From: Rhineura floridana
Taxonomy: Eukaryota > Chordata > Lepidosauria > Squamata > Rhineuridae
Direction of reading: 5' to 3'
NCBI RefSeq assembly: GCF_030035675.1
Contig: NC_084487.1
Coordinates: 94,746,486 to 94,810,485 of the forward strand
Length of the DNA stretch: 64,000 nucleotides
Shown: positions 31,189 through 42,290 of the stretch, piece by piece
Layout: every line of letters begins with the position of its first letter
Numbering within the stretch: position 1 is the stretch's first letter
Notes under the pieces: model-generated
What the model saw: only the letters and a program-made list of their open reading frames with translations
What the model was told of the DNA's origin: nothing
Database searches by the model: none
Made by a program: the position numbers and the translations under genes

Positions 31189-31365
31189 TTGTTATAACTG
31201 AAATGCCTCCTGCCCAGTTTTAATATTGTTGCTGCAGATGTGTTGTTTTTATATTGTATTACTGTATTTTATCAATTGTATTTTAACAATTTTGTAAGTC
31301 GCCTAGAGTGGCCATTGGCCAGATAGGCGACGAAGAAATTAAATTTATTATTATTATTATTATTT
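28870..31365 (+). mobile_element. L2-clade LINE, 5'-truncated, ORF2 open to its stop
   Basis: Enters within the endonuclease (AGHALDLVF, SDHYLV) and runs uninterrupted through reverse transcriptase and C-terminal domain to a stop at 31188. A 3' UTR follows, with 'gcctagagtggccattggcc' and a (TTA)n tail to 31365. RT motifs, numbered from 28864: NFRPISNLPFLGK, LDLSAAFDTVDH (D407), GVPQGSILSP and YADD (D492, D493). With over 770 open codons it is the youngest-looking LINE here. The truncated endonuclease still makes it non-mobile. Confidence 0.93.
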
Positions 31366-31729
31366 ACATTTACATTCATAGTCCTTTGTGGCAATGGCTT
31401 ACCTACTTTGGCTGTCACTGGAGATCCTCTTAATAACTGCCTCTTGGTGGGTGCCATTTTTCTTTTTCTAGAATCCTCCAGACATTGCTTCATTCTCAGA
31501 AAAGTAAAATGGCAGCTGCCACAAAAATGCTTCTCTCTTATCCTATCCCACCCCTTAAACATCTAAGTAATTTGGATATAGCATTATAATGTTCACTGTT
31601 TTGAACCTCTAAAAAGTCAAGATACATCTAAAGATAGAAAAGAAGGTAATTGTGATGTTAAGATAATATTGATTATACAACCATATTTCCTTCCCCATAC
31701 GTTTGGTTTTGAGGAAAGGGATTCTGTTG

Positions 31730-32135
31730 TAGGGATGGACGAATCTGTGAATTTCAGTTTCTCATTTTTCTAATCTTAAATCCAATTCTCCCCATTTCCA
31801 TATCAGTTTTCAATCTTTTTTTTAAAAAAAGTCCTCATGAAAATTCATCAGTGAATTTCTCCTAATATACATATTTGTAGGCAATTTTGCTTAATACACT
31901 CATTTTTGCAAAGCAATTTCCCCTAATATAATTAATTTTTACTATTATTTTCACTAAGATGTGCATTTTTATGCACACTTTACCATAATATATATGTGGC
32001 TGGAGAACTGCGTTGCAAAATTCTGTGAAGTGCAAATTTTGAAGAATGACTATGTTTTGGTTTATGTATTGTTTCTGAAAGTGTGAATTAGGCAGATTCA
32101 CCTTTGAATGGGAACTGAATCGAATTTGGCATACA
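31730..32135 (-). repeat. 'gggatggg' MITE-like repeat
   Basis: 'tagggatggacgaatctgtg' at the left, 'gcattttt..' type internal repeats, 'ggctggagaactgcgttgca' in the middle and 'gaatcgaatttggcat' near the right. Opposite orientation to 5436. Confidence 0.55.
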
Positions 32136-32320
32136 AGTGATGCACAGGAGGTCTGTCCAGGCACCAACCAGACCCAACCTGTTTAATATCAGAAAGGTAG
32201 TGGTCTGAGCAAGTTAGGCAGCAAAGCTGGGGAGATGTGGAGTAACAGAGAAAAAAAGTGGGCTGATGTTAAGAGCTGTAAAGTCTGTAATTTCCTGCGT
32301 TAACCTTAAGAACACATGAA

Positions 32321-32785
32321 CAAATCTGTCAGTTTTGGTTTCTCACTTTTCCAATCTTAAGCTGAGGTCTCCACATTTCCAATCAGTTTGCAATTTTTTA
32401 AAAAGAGGCTTCATGAAAATTCACCAGCATTTTAGTGCTAATTTCTCCTAATACACATATTTTTGTATACAATTTTGCCTAATATAGACATTTTTGTGAT
32501 GCAGTTTTCCCTAATATAATGCATTTGTATGTTATATTCACTAATATATGAATTGTATGCACACGTTATATAATAATCATAATCATAATAATAATAATCC
32601 AAAGAACCCAGTGAATGCATTTTTGTACACATAACTTGGCTGGAGAACTGCATTGCAAAATTTGGACAAATGCAAATTTCAAAAGACAGCTGTATTTTAG
32701 TTCACATTTGTTTTACAAAATACAAATTATGTAGGTTTGCCTTTAAATATCAGCTGAATCAAATTTCTCTCCCATTCGTGATCTC
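32321..32785 (-). repeat. 'gggatggg' MITE-like repeat, second adjacent copy
   Basis: 'caaatctgtcagttttggtt' to 'caaatttctctcccattcgt'. An (ATA)n-like microsatellite lies near 32573-32598. About 190 bp separates it from the copy at 31730. Confidence 0.55.
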
Positions 32786-35061
32786 AAGCCAGCTCCCTGC
32801 ACTCCACCCCTAAGTCCACTGCTTTGCTTTATATCCATCCTGATGAAGAGCTCTGGAGAACTCAAAATGTTGTCCATACTTTTGTGCGGTTTGATTGGTC
32901 TTAATAAAGATATTGCCTGATCATGGATTTTGGATATTTTCTTATGAACAAAGATGGTGCCATTTATTTTTCTGTCCAGGAGAACTCCATTCGATAGTAG
33001 AAGTGGTTCTTAATTTTTAAAATAACAGGCAGCAAGAGCAAACCCATCTACCTTTTCACAAGCACACAAAAAATGGATCCACTTCCATCCAGAGAGAGAA
33101 TATTTCCCATTCATTCACCCCACCAAATTTTCCATCTACCATTATGCACATCAAAGCCAAAAAATAACTCAGAATCACCATCCACACACTGCCTCAAATG
33201 ATCAATCCAGCATGTCTGTAGCAAATGGAAAGAACAGAACCAACTGCCTGCCATTCAGCTGCACAAGCATTACAGGAACAACAAAAATTAAAAATTAAAA
33301 AAATAAATTCCACAACAGGAAATCTTAAACTCTGAAGATTAAGATCTTGCTGGCGTTGAAGAAAGAAAAGGAGGGGAGAGGAAAAAGTTCAATTATCCAA
33401 ACACAGAGTGGCAGAGACTTTCCTAGAAGTTTATAGAAGTGCTTTCCCATACAACAACTACAGAAAAAGGCTGGGAATCTACCTTGCAAGCATCAGACAC
33501 TGGCAAACTCCCCACCTAGGAATTGCAAAAGCAAATGTGTTTAAAGGAAAAGATGGGGTGTGGATCTGGATTCACTGCTGGGTTAATTTCTGGTGCTGCC
33601 TGGGCTTGGCTCGGCTCTGTCCTCCACCTGCCCTTTGTCCTCTCTACAGCCCTGCAGCCAGAGACTCACACACACTCAAATTGCTCAATAATCCAAGGCT
33701 GTTACAGTCCCCTCCTGAAGATTATTTTTCCTTGAATACAATTTTCTGGAGTTACAGAGATGAGCCAGTGCAGGATGGAAGATACTGCTGCTGAAATGGG
33801 CTTATATACCAGGGGAACAGGAGAGAGAGTGCTGGGGGATTCTGGCTGGCAGGTCAATGCGCCACCTGTCTTTAATGATGAACCTCCATTGCCAAGGAAT
33901 GTTTTGTACAGAAGGACATTCAATCATACAAACTCCACCTTCTATGTGGAAGTGGTACTGCTCAGACACAGGCTTACCATCTTCATGAAAACTAGGGCAT
34001 AGCATTATCTTCAAAAAACCTCATCATGATTTCTGGTAAGGAGTTAGCTACCGAAATGATGCCTCTGTTTCTACAACCCAGGTGATGGTTGCTGACCATT
34101 TAGTGAAGGTTGAAGGTGCCAAACAAAATGACTCCTGGTTATGCACACTTTATTATCTGGTTTAGACAATAACCACAGGTACCCCATCCCTGGGTCATTT
34201 CTCAAAGTGGTTCATTTTATGCTGCATAATCATCGTGTGGAGTTTGCTACTACAAGATGCATAGGGTTATACAAGTACATAGGGGATTGTCTGGTAACAT
34301 TTGGTAGCCCTGAACATAGCTGAATGGAACTTTCATGTATAGATGCAGTATAGATGCAGTACACCTCTTACAGATGGTGGAAATATGTAAGTCTTGGATC
34401 TATGTAGCATGGCAGTGCCAGGAAACGCCAGGCATTTGCTGTGCAGTCCAGAGACACCAATGTAAGCTTTAATTTGATGATAGTTTGGGCTGGAGATTGG
34501 CCACACCCCCATGAGAGCCATTTTGTGGTGGCACCCATGGCACAGTCTCAAAATGCCGAAGGCGCCCACAGGCTCAAAAAGATTGGAGGCCTCTGCAATA
34601 GAGGATGACTATTACCTTCATACTCTGCTTATGAGTTCCCAGACACTTCTGGCTGGCTGTGCTTAGAAATACCATGTTCTTATCTACCAAGACATTTTTT
34701 ATGTTCTTATGGTTCAAGGTCACCTGAATTATGACTTGGTCAATTACTTAATGAAGTTCCTTCTCCAGTACTAATTCTAAAATCAGATTTGTTGGATGAC
34801 AAACTGCATCATGTTTTCAAGATTTCTCCCCACAAAGGAATGACCATAGGGACTCCACTACGACACCACTCCAAGGATATATTCCAAACTGGTTTGAATA
34901 TTACATCCCATATTGCTCCATTAGACATCACATACAACAATGGTCAACAATGTATCCCACTGACCTGTTTAAAACAATGATACACTGGGGTAGGAGTGGG
35001 ATCCATGTTAAAAACATATAAAATGGATGTCTTGCCTTACTAAGGCTGCAATTGTATATAC
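32786..35061. other. Unassigned spacer
   Basis: No exon, RNA gene or complete transposon recognised. Near 32835-32930 'cctgatgaagagctctgg' precedes an AATAAA-like 'ttaataaagatattg', resembling the end of a retroelement. 34490-34590 holds a fragment ('gccattttgtggtggcaccc') shared with the intron block at 22960. A frame of 128 codons at 33408-33794 has no recognisable domain. Confidence 0.35.
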
Positions 35062-35179
35062 CAGCTTTTTCCAACCTGGTGCCCTCCAGATGCTTTGGAC
35101 TACAGTTCCCATCATCTCTGGCCCTGCTGGTGGGAATAGTAGTCAAAATATCTGGAAGGTGCCTGGTTAGGGAAGGCTG
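35062..35179. mobile_element. hAT MITE
   Basis: 'cagctttttccaacctggtg' to 'cctggttagggaaggctg', flanked by the similar octamers 'gtatatac' and 'ctatacac'. Same family as 22324. Confidence 0.8.
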
Positions 35180-36449
35180 CTATACACACTTCCCAGCAGG
35201 TAAATCCCATTGAACTCAGTGAGACATGCTTAGGATTGGGCTGCACGAATCTGGCTCATAATAGAATTGTAATGAATATTTTAAGGCAGTAATAGCTAGT
35301 TTAAGCCAAGGGACTTAAGTGGGACTGACTTTAGTTAAATAGAGATTTGGTGAAAGCCTCCAGTTTTACTCTTTGCTCTGAGTCACCCCTGTAATGACAT
35401 GTTTTGTGGAAAGCAAATAGAAAAGGGTTTGACAGTCAACTTCTCTCTTCTGCACGGGACAACTGATGGCAAATCGGAAGGTAACCATAACTGTATTTTT
35501 CATTTAAAATGTTAAAAATATGGACCTATTCTTTTCAGAACTAAGTTGGAAGTATTGGATTTTATGTTTTTTTATTATATCTATCTAGAGTTGACTTTAG
35601 CATCCATTGATTTTTTAAATAATAATTTAAATTAGTGCATTGCTAACTAATGTGTTACTTGGAAAACTCTCTGGTATCTATGTCATTTATGCAAAGTGCA
35701 AAATTAATCTAAAGTGTTATTTCGAATTACAGCATAACATGAAATTTATAACATCAGGGGTTATATTCTAAGATCCTAATGACATTCCAAAAATATTGCA
35801 AAATGCTTTTAGATGCTACAATGCACCTTGTAAGTCATATGCTGTCTACACTGAATGAAACAGAATTAGACATTACTGGATGTGAAGTGATTAAAATTGG
35901 CGCTAGTAAGTAATCTTTTTCATTTCTTGTGAAGAATATTGTCTAATTCCAAAGCTTACATACTTTAGTACCATAAAGTACAATTTCAAAAATTGCATCT
36001 CTTGTACTTTAAGATTAGAATATGAAAGGTGCAACGTGCAACAAAATGTGGTAGTGTACTGTCCTTACTAAAAAGGTTCTGCCCATTCATTCCCTCCAAA
36101 CAGTTGTCCTCCCTTCCCCAATTTTCCATTTCAGTTCTCACTGGGCTGATTTTTGACCAGCAGGTTTGTTTGTTTTTTAATTGTGTGTATATCTGCAAAT
36201 GTTGGGACTCCCCCGAGCATATTGATATGTTCCTCTCATTTTTCAGTGGTCCAGTTTTGACTTTAATCCTGCCAGCGCACATCACCTGAATGTACCAGAG
36301 TGAGTGATCATCAGAATGACATTCATTCCACAATGTTTGTTATTATTCCATATTGCATGTGTTTCATCTGTTTAAACTAAGAGGAATAAAATATTGCTTA
36401 AAACATACAGAATTCATATACTGCAGTAACATGATGCTAAATTCAATAT
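35180..36449. other. Unassigned spacer
   Basis: 35190-35245 carries the common squamate motif 'aaatcccattgaactcagtg'. The rest is AT-rich and shows nothing recognisable. Confidence 0.35.
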
Positions 36450-36602
36450 AAATTCACTAATAGGCAAAAAACCTTGCGGTTTAAAAACATACCTATATCC
36501 CACAGATATTTCTATCAAACTTTAAAAAGCAGGGAAATTGGGCAGCTATAGTGAATGCACCAGGGGAACAGGAGACCTGACCTCCACTCTGAGATATTGG
36601 AC

Positions 36603-36926
36603 TGTTGGAATTGCGGCTTGCCTGTCAGGGCAATGCCACTGCGTATAACAGGAATGAATAGATACAGAACGCTAGAAGTGGTGAAGATGAATCTTTTACT
36701 GATTCAATAGCTTAGTTCAGATACACAGATACACGAGCTCTCTCCTTCACATACATCAAAAGCACCCCCCACACCCTGAGCTGTTTCTATGGAGTTATAT
36801 AGCCTTGGCAGCTTTCCTGCCCAGCCACCTGCAGCCTTCGGTCTGCTCTTTGTCCTTGAGCTCCAGAGTGTGCTTTTTAACTCTGTCCATGTCTTTTGGA
36901 ATACATCATGTCTCAGCATTCTAACA
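36603..36926. mobile_element. Solo LTR (fossil)
   Basis: 324 bp starting 'tgttggaat' and ending 'attctaaca', i.e. TG...CA with short inverted ends. It is flanked by the 5-bp duplication 'tggac' (36598-36602 and 36927-36931). The empty site is preserved in the opposite arm of the fold-back element. A 5-bp duplication fits an LTR retroelement, but the family is not assigned. It is younger than the fold-back element that hosts it. Confidence 0.8.
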
Positions 36927-37975
36927 TGGACTGCCCTACAAATTGGTCAAAATGCAAACACATTTGGGTTGGTCTTTCACAGTCCAATCCACTTCCTGTG
37001 TAGCTTGGAAAAATTTGGTAACATGTTCCTCTGAGCATATGGTGAGTGGTGGCAACACCTGCCATCTCCAAAGATGGAGAATTATATTTTTGTATGCTTG
37101 TTGGTGTTCTTCTTACTTTGCTTCCTTCCTGTGTTACTAATGTTTCTACAGAGAATCTAAACCAGAAAATTTTATTTCCCTCATTATTCATCCTAGAAAT
37201 CTGTGTCAAATTTATTTTCATTAATTTCAAAGTCTTTTGATTGGTCAATGTCATATGATGGTGAAGACAGCCTTTTGTGTTTCAAATTGGAGGTTATGTT
37301 CTATTTCTATTTTGGGTGCATTAACAGTTGAATCTGAAACTGCAGTTTGATGTAAAATCAGACTGATTACAATATGCTGCTACTTCAGCAATGACTAGCT
37401 GTTGGGAAAAAGAGGATGCATGTTTTCAGTCTGCTATGTTTAAACCACTTTATTTAAGGCAAGGCATTCACGATCAATTAAAAACATAGAGCACACCTAG
37501 AATTTTGCTAGAATATATTTCACCTTCCACTGTTTTATCTTGTGCAAATTGAGACACTTCTGAGGTCCACTGGAAACTATTCTGCAGAAGTCAGTGCCAT
37601 TATTCCACAATTACGTTTGGAGTTTTTTTAGTGTAAATTTTGCAAAGTGTTGCTGTACTTTACATAGTCATAGAAATAAAAACAGAAAACTTCACTAAAA
37701 TTGCAAAGTAAATCAGACATATTTAAAGTGACCATCTGAACTATATCAACTGTCTTAATAATGATGCTTCCTCCCTGCTATAAAACAAGATCAGCACAGC
37801 ACATGTCTTCTTTCTATTATTTGGGCTGACTGCAGGTGTTGCCACCACTCACCATTTGCTCAGTGGCACAAGTTACCAAATTCTTCCAAGCTACACAGCA
37901 ATTACATTGGACTGTGAAAGACCAATCCAAATTGTGTTTGCATTTTGACAAATTTGTAGGGCAGTCCAATATCTC

Positions 37976-40126
37976 TTTTTTTTTTTTTTCAATAATTTTT
38001 ATTCAGATTTTCATAAAACATACAAGACGAAATCATAAAACATTCAAAGACAAAAAACAAAATCAAAAATAGTTAAACAAAAACAAAAAAAAAAAAAGAA
38101 AAAAAAAAACAAAAATAAAAAATAAAGAGTAAAATATTGACTTCCCATTTGTCAAAGATCAAATCAGTTATAAGTCTATAATATATAACAATCCTGTCTC
38201 TTAAGTCATATTATAAAATCACTTTCCTCCAGTAGTTATCTTACTTAATCATCAAATCTCATAAACATTACTTTATTCTTTCCACAAAAAGTCAAAGAGA
38301 GGTTTCAATTCTTTAAGAAATATATCTATCAATTTTTTTTTCCAGATAAGCATATCGATTAATCCATCTCATTACTAATTATGATAATCTTATTGTCATA
38401 ACCATAGTCAAAATAAACATTTCAATTAATCCATCACATCAGAATCTGTTAGGTTCAGTAATTTCAGTAGCCATTGTTCTATTATCCCTATTAGTTCCAT
38501 TTTCCATCTTCCATCTTCAGTAGTCTTGTTAAGTCCAGTAATTTCAGTATCCAATCTTCCATTATCAGTATTCCATAATAATCTTGCTGTCAAAGCCATA
38601 GTCATATAGTAAGAGTCTGATGGGAATTACCTCTATCCCAAATATTTTCTTGCCATCCATTCTGAATAGGTTGCTGAAATACTGCTGTAAAATCATATCT
38701 CTGTTCTTTTTTTCAAAATACACTGGGTCATCTCTTGAAAGTTTTTCCATTGTCACATGGCTGCAGTTAATTCCATAGATTTTCTCTATATTGGGCTCCA
38801 TCACATCATTCCAGTCCAGAAGATTATCCATGCCATTGATAACTTTATCTCTAGAATCTTCATTAATTTCTTCAGAGATAACATTGAGTTCCAAACAATA
38901 GATTTTATTTCTAAAGTCCATAGACTCCAAATCTTGTTCCTGTTCCACGTTTGTTCCAATCTCCGGGATCTCCTCTCTCACAGGGACCCCTGTTCCAGTC
39001 TCCAGGGTCTCCTCTCTCACAGGGACCCCTGTTCCAGTCTCCAGGGTCTCCTCTCTCACAAGGACCCCTATGTCTTTAATCTCCTGTGTCTCCAAACAAT
39101 AGATTTTGTTTCTAAAGTCCATAGACTCCAAATCTTTTTCCTGTTCCACGTTTGTTCCAATCTCCGGGGTCTCCTCTCTCACAGGGACCCCTTCCAGGGT
39201 CACCTCTCTCACAGGGACCCCTATATCTTTAATCTCCTGCTTCATTTTACTCAATTCAATTTTCAGCTCCTTACAACCCTGTCGCAGGTTTTGTTTCGTT
39301 ATCTCAATCTCATCCATTATTTTCTGAAACATAGTTATTTCCAGATTCTCAGCCACTTTCTTAATTGCCATTTTAAAACAAAAGTATAGGAAAACCACTT
39401 CTTATTTCAGCAACAATTGGGTTAATACTCCAAACTTGGTGACATCACAGTATAAACAGAGCAGACAGCCTTATCTCTCCATGCTTAAGTAAACAAAATG
39501 CAGTTCCCAGGATCGAAACAATTAATGGCGGTCGTCAGGAAACAGATTCGTCAAAATAAAATAGACCAAAAAGAGAGTAGTCTCAGACAATATAATATTC
39601 TTCAAAATAAAAATCTGGAATAGAAATCCCTCTTCTGTGTATATCTTTAGAATGCAAATCCAGGACAGCTTTTTGCAACAAAAACAGAGATAAGCTATTA
39701 ATTAGTGAGTAGCAGAGAGAAGTTATGGCTCCCCAGTGAGATGTCAAAAACCGATCAATCTGGCAAATCTCTTTTAAACAGCAACAATTTAAGTCAAGTA
39801 AAAGAAAAATATAGAAAGAAGGGTGCTTGCCTGTTAGTGCGTTCTCTCTTAGAAGATAAGATGAACGTTCGCTTTATCAGATAGAGCTTGTTGTTGAAAA
39901 TCCGTCCCACCTTCGTCGGCTGGACCTCGTCCCATAAATTAATGAGATCTGGTCGTCCCAACAAAAATAGGCTTTGAGGTTAATCTCTTCGTTTCTCCCT
40001 ACCCGGGAGAAGTTTAATCAGTCAAAAAAAAGAAAAAATCTGACTGATATATCTGAATAAGCTTCTTTTGAGGCAGGAGCCCGTCTCAAAAGCAGGCACA
40101 GGCTAAGTCACCCTTCCCGGAAGTCA
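37976..40126 (-). mobile_element. ORF1-only L1-like element (HAL1-like), with target duplication
   Basis: Flanked by the 17-bp duplication 'gggcagt-caatatctc' (37959-37975 and 40127-40143, one mismatch). On the minus strand it has a ~750-bp 5' leader beginning 'tgacttccgggaagggtgac', then ORF1 (39371-38565), ~590 bp of 3' sequence and a poly-A (seen as T-run at 37976). No ORF2 is present. The organisation resembles mammalian HAL1 elements, non-autonomous L1 relatives that keep only ORF1. Confidence 0.85.
38565..39371 (-). CDS. L1 ORF1-like protein, C-terminally shortened, with internal repeats
   Basis: 269 codons from the ATG at 39371 (an upstream in-frame codon at 39398 is less likely). The N-terminal part is coiled-coil-like (MDEIEITKQNLRQG, KELKIELSKMKQEIKD). 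Residues about 55-140 hold tandem copies of GVPVREETLETGT and a duplicated DLESMDFRNKIYCLE block. The C-terminal part (EKIYGINCSHVTMEKLSRD, FRMDGKKIFGIEVIPIRLL) resembles the L1 ORF1 RRM/CTD region of lizards. It stops early, before the usual CTD end. It is intact as an open frame. Confidence 0.75.
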   Translation of the reverse strand: MAIKKVAENLEITMFQKIMDEIEITKQNLRQGCKELKIELSKMKQEIKDIGVPVREVTLEGVPVREETPEIGTNVEQEKDLESMDFRNKIYCLETQEIKDIGVLVREETLETGTGVPVREETLETGTGVPVREEIPEIGTNVEQEQDLESMDFRNKIYCLELNVISEEINEDSRDKVINGMDNLLDWNDVMEPNIEKIYGINCSHVTMEKLSRDDPVYFEKKNRDMILQQYFSNLFRMDGKKIFGIEVIPIRLLLYDYGFDSKIIMEY

Positions 40127-40329
40127 GGGCAGTTCAATATCTCAGAGAGGAGGTCAGGTCTCCTGCTTCCCTGGTGCATTCGCTGCTGCCCAATTTCCCT
40201 GCTTTTTAAAATTCGATAGAAATATCTGTGGGCTATAGGTACATTCTTAAACCGCAAGGTTTTTTGCCTATTAGTGAATTTCCCTGCTTTTTAATCCAGG
40301 AGGTAAGAAATGGGATCCTGTCCAAGTTT

Positions 40330-41095
40330 GCTGAGAATGGATTGATCATTTGCATGCTTATTGAGTTCAGTGGGATTTACTTCCCTGCAATCATGCTTAG
40401 GATAGCTGAAACTGACCACAGGGGATGGAGAAGGGAGGAGGAGGAGGAGGGAGGGGAGGAAAGGCAGAGGGGAGGACTGGGATGGGAGCAGGAAGGAGGG
40501 GGAGGGGAGAAGAAGGACAGATGTGATTATTTGCATGTTTTTGAGTTCAGTGGGATTTACTCCCATCCAATCATGCTTAGGATAGGTAAAATTGACCAGG
40601 GGGGAGGGACGGAGGGCTGAAGTGGGCAGGGGAGGAGGAAGAAAGAAGAAGGGAGGGGAGGAGGAAGAGAGAGGAAAGAGGAAGGAGGGGAAAGGCAGGT
40701 CTGATCATTTGCATGATTATTGAGTTCAATTGGATTTACTCATATGCAGTCATGATTAGGATAGGTAAAACTGACCATGGGGGAGAGGGAGAGGGAGAGG
40801 GAGGAGGAAGGGGAAGGGGAAGGAACATATTGGAGGGAGGTAAGGAAGGGGGAGAGGAGGGCAGTTTTGATCATTTGCATGCTTATAGAGTTCAATGGTA
40901 TTTACTTCTGTGCAATCATGCTTAAGATAGGTAAAACTGACCATGGGGAGGAGGAAAGGGAGGGGGAGGGAGGGGCAAGGGAAGGGAAAAGAGGGAGGGG
41001 ATAGGAGGGAGAAGAAGAGAGGGTGGGTTTGGTCGTTTGCATACTTTTTGAGTTCAATGGGATTTATTTCTGTGCAATCATGTTTGAAACTGGAA
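40330..41095 (+). repeat. Minisatellite: five ~165-180-bp units with polypurine tracts and octamer motifs
   Basis: Each unit has a conserved ~75-bp core ('ttgatcatttgcatgcttat', 'gagttcaatgggatttac', 'gcaatcatgcttaggatag') followed by 60-110 bp of nearly pure G/A. Octamer 'atttgcat' starts are 40348, 40529, 40707 and 40873; the fifth unit has 'gtttgcat' at 41035. The unit length shrinks from 181 to 162 bp. Confidence 0.9.
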
Positions 41096-41096
41096 A

Positions 41097-41290
41097 TGGA
41101 CTGCCTTCAAGTCGACTGGACTTATGGCGACCCTTTAAATAGGGTTTTCACGGTAAGCGGTATTCAGATGTGGTTTTACCATTGCCTTCCTCTGAGGCTG
41201 AGAGGCAGTGACTGGCCCAAGGTCACCCAGTGAGCTTCATGGCTGTGCGGGGATTCAAACCCTGATCTCCCAGGTCGTAGTCGAACACTG
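41097..41290 (-). mobile_element. tRNA-derived SINE (BovB-like tail)
   Basis: Nearly complete: minus strand 'gggtttgaatccccgcacag' head, 'ctcactgggtgacc' body and a 'ggtcgccataagtcc' tail. Confidence 0.75.
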
Positions 41291-41457
41291 ACCTGGGGGA
41301 GGGCCAGGGAGGGGGAGGGGAGGAGATTGGGTGGGTGGGGACTGCACAGAGGGGAAGCCCCTTTCTTTTCCAAAAGGAAAACATTGTGAACAGTATCATT
41401 GCTTTTCAGTGTTTCCCCCACCTTTTTATTCCACAGAAGGCACATGTAGCCTCCCAC

Positions 41458-41793
41458 TAGGGTTGCCAGGTTCAGGGCCTGAGACTGATCCTGCATCTTT
41501 AGGAGAAGAGAATGTCAGCCAAGTGCAGGTGTTCTTGCAACACTGTAATGGGAAAAACCACAAGGTGGAATTCTCCCTTTCCCCTGCACAACTTTTAAAG
41601 ATACAGAAGACCTCTTGGAGGCTGGGCCTGGCAACCAGGAGGTCTTCTGTATCTTTAAAAGTTGTGCAGGGGGAAGGGAGAATTCCACGTTGTGGTTTTT
41701 CCCATTAGTGTTGCAAGAACACCTGCACTTGGCTGACTTTCTCTTCTCCTAAAGATACAGGATCAGTCTCAGGCCCTGAACCTGGCAACCCTA
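41458..41793. mobile_element. Palindromic hAT-type MITE with 8-bp target duplication
   Basis: 336 bp, near-perfect palindrome from 'tagggttgccaggttcaggg' to 'ccctgaacctggcaacccta'. The flanks are 'cctcccac' (41450-41457) and 'cctctcac' (41794-41801). A second copy lies at 59641 and one end at 63555. Confidence 0.85.
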
Positions 41794-41869
41794 CCTCTCA
41801 CCCAAATTTAAAACAAAGCTGTCCCTGGACACATCCACACCAGGCCTCTATTAGACTTTGGACAATCAT

Positions 41870-42000
41870 TGTTTATTTATTTATTTATTGTATTTATATA
41901 CCGCCCCATAGCAGAAGCTCTCTGGGCGGTTTACAATAACTAAAAACATTAAAAACAAATATACAAATTTAAAAACACATCTTTTAAAAACAATTTAAAA
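41870..42000 (-). mobile_element. L2 LINE 3' tail fragment
   Basis: 'ttatataccgccccatagc' and 'agctctctgggcggtttac' are the inverse of the L2 3' end seen at 4910-4950. Confidence 0.65.
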
Positions 42001-42034
42001 CACAATTTAAAACAATTTATCATGGCTTCTCGCA

Positions 42035-42290
42035 AAGCCATGGCTCAAAGCCAATCATGGCTTCTCTCAAAGAATCCTGGGAAGTATAGTTAGTGAAGGG
42101 TGCTGAGAGTTGCTAGGAGACGCCCTGTTCCTCTCACAGACCTTCAATCAGAGTGGCTGACTGTTAAACCATTCTCTCAGGGGAATAGGAATATCCTCTC
42201 AGCACCTTTCACAAACTACATTTCCCAGGATTCTTTGAGGGAAGCCATGACTGTCTCAAGTGAAATTAAGTCTGGTGTGGGTGGGGCCCC
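42035..42290. mobile_element. Palindromic MITE ('accatacatttattcc' family), eroded
   Basis: 'caaagaatcctgggaagta', 'gtgctgagagttgctagg' and the mirror 'tttcccaggattctttg', as at 10085. 42291-43010 shows nothing recognisable. Confidence 0.6.

Larger units (their letters stand above)
36450..40281. mobile_element. Fold-back element with ~300-bp inverted arms, carrying two later insertions
   Basis: The left arm (36450-36602 plus 36932-37075) is the inverse of the right arm (37825-37975 plus 40127-40281). Outer ends are 'aattcactaataggc' and 'gcctattagtgaatt'; inner ends include 'ggtgagtggtggcaacacc' and 'ggtgttgccaccactcacc'. The ~750-bp centre has no recognised gene. Each arm was split later: the left by a 324-bp solo LTR, the right by a 2.15-kb L1-like element. 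The superfamily is not identified; no clear target duplication was found. Confidence 0.75.

Noticed and set aside
33408-33794. 128-codon open frame
   Set aside because: No signal, domain or splice context; composition looks like chance in repeat-derived DNA.
40330-41095. Possible CRISPR-like or coding repeat array
   Set aside because: Units are long, imperfect and separated by low-complexity purine tracts; no reading frame persists.
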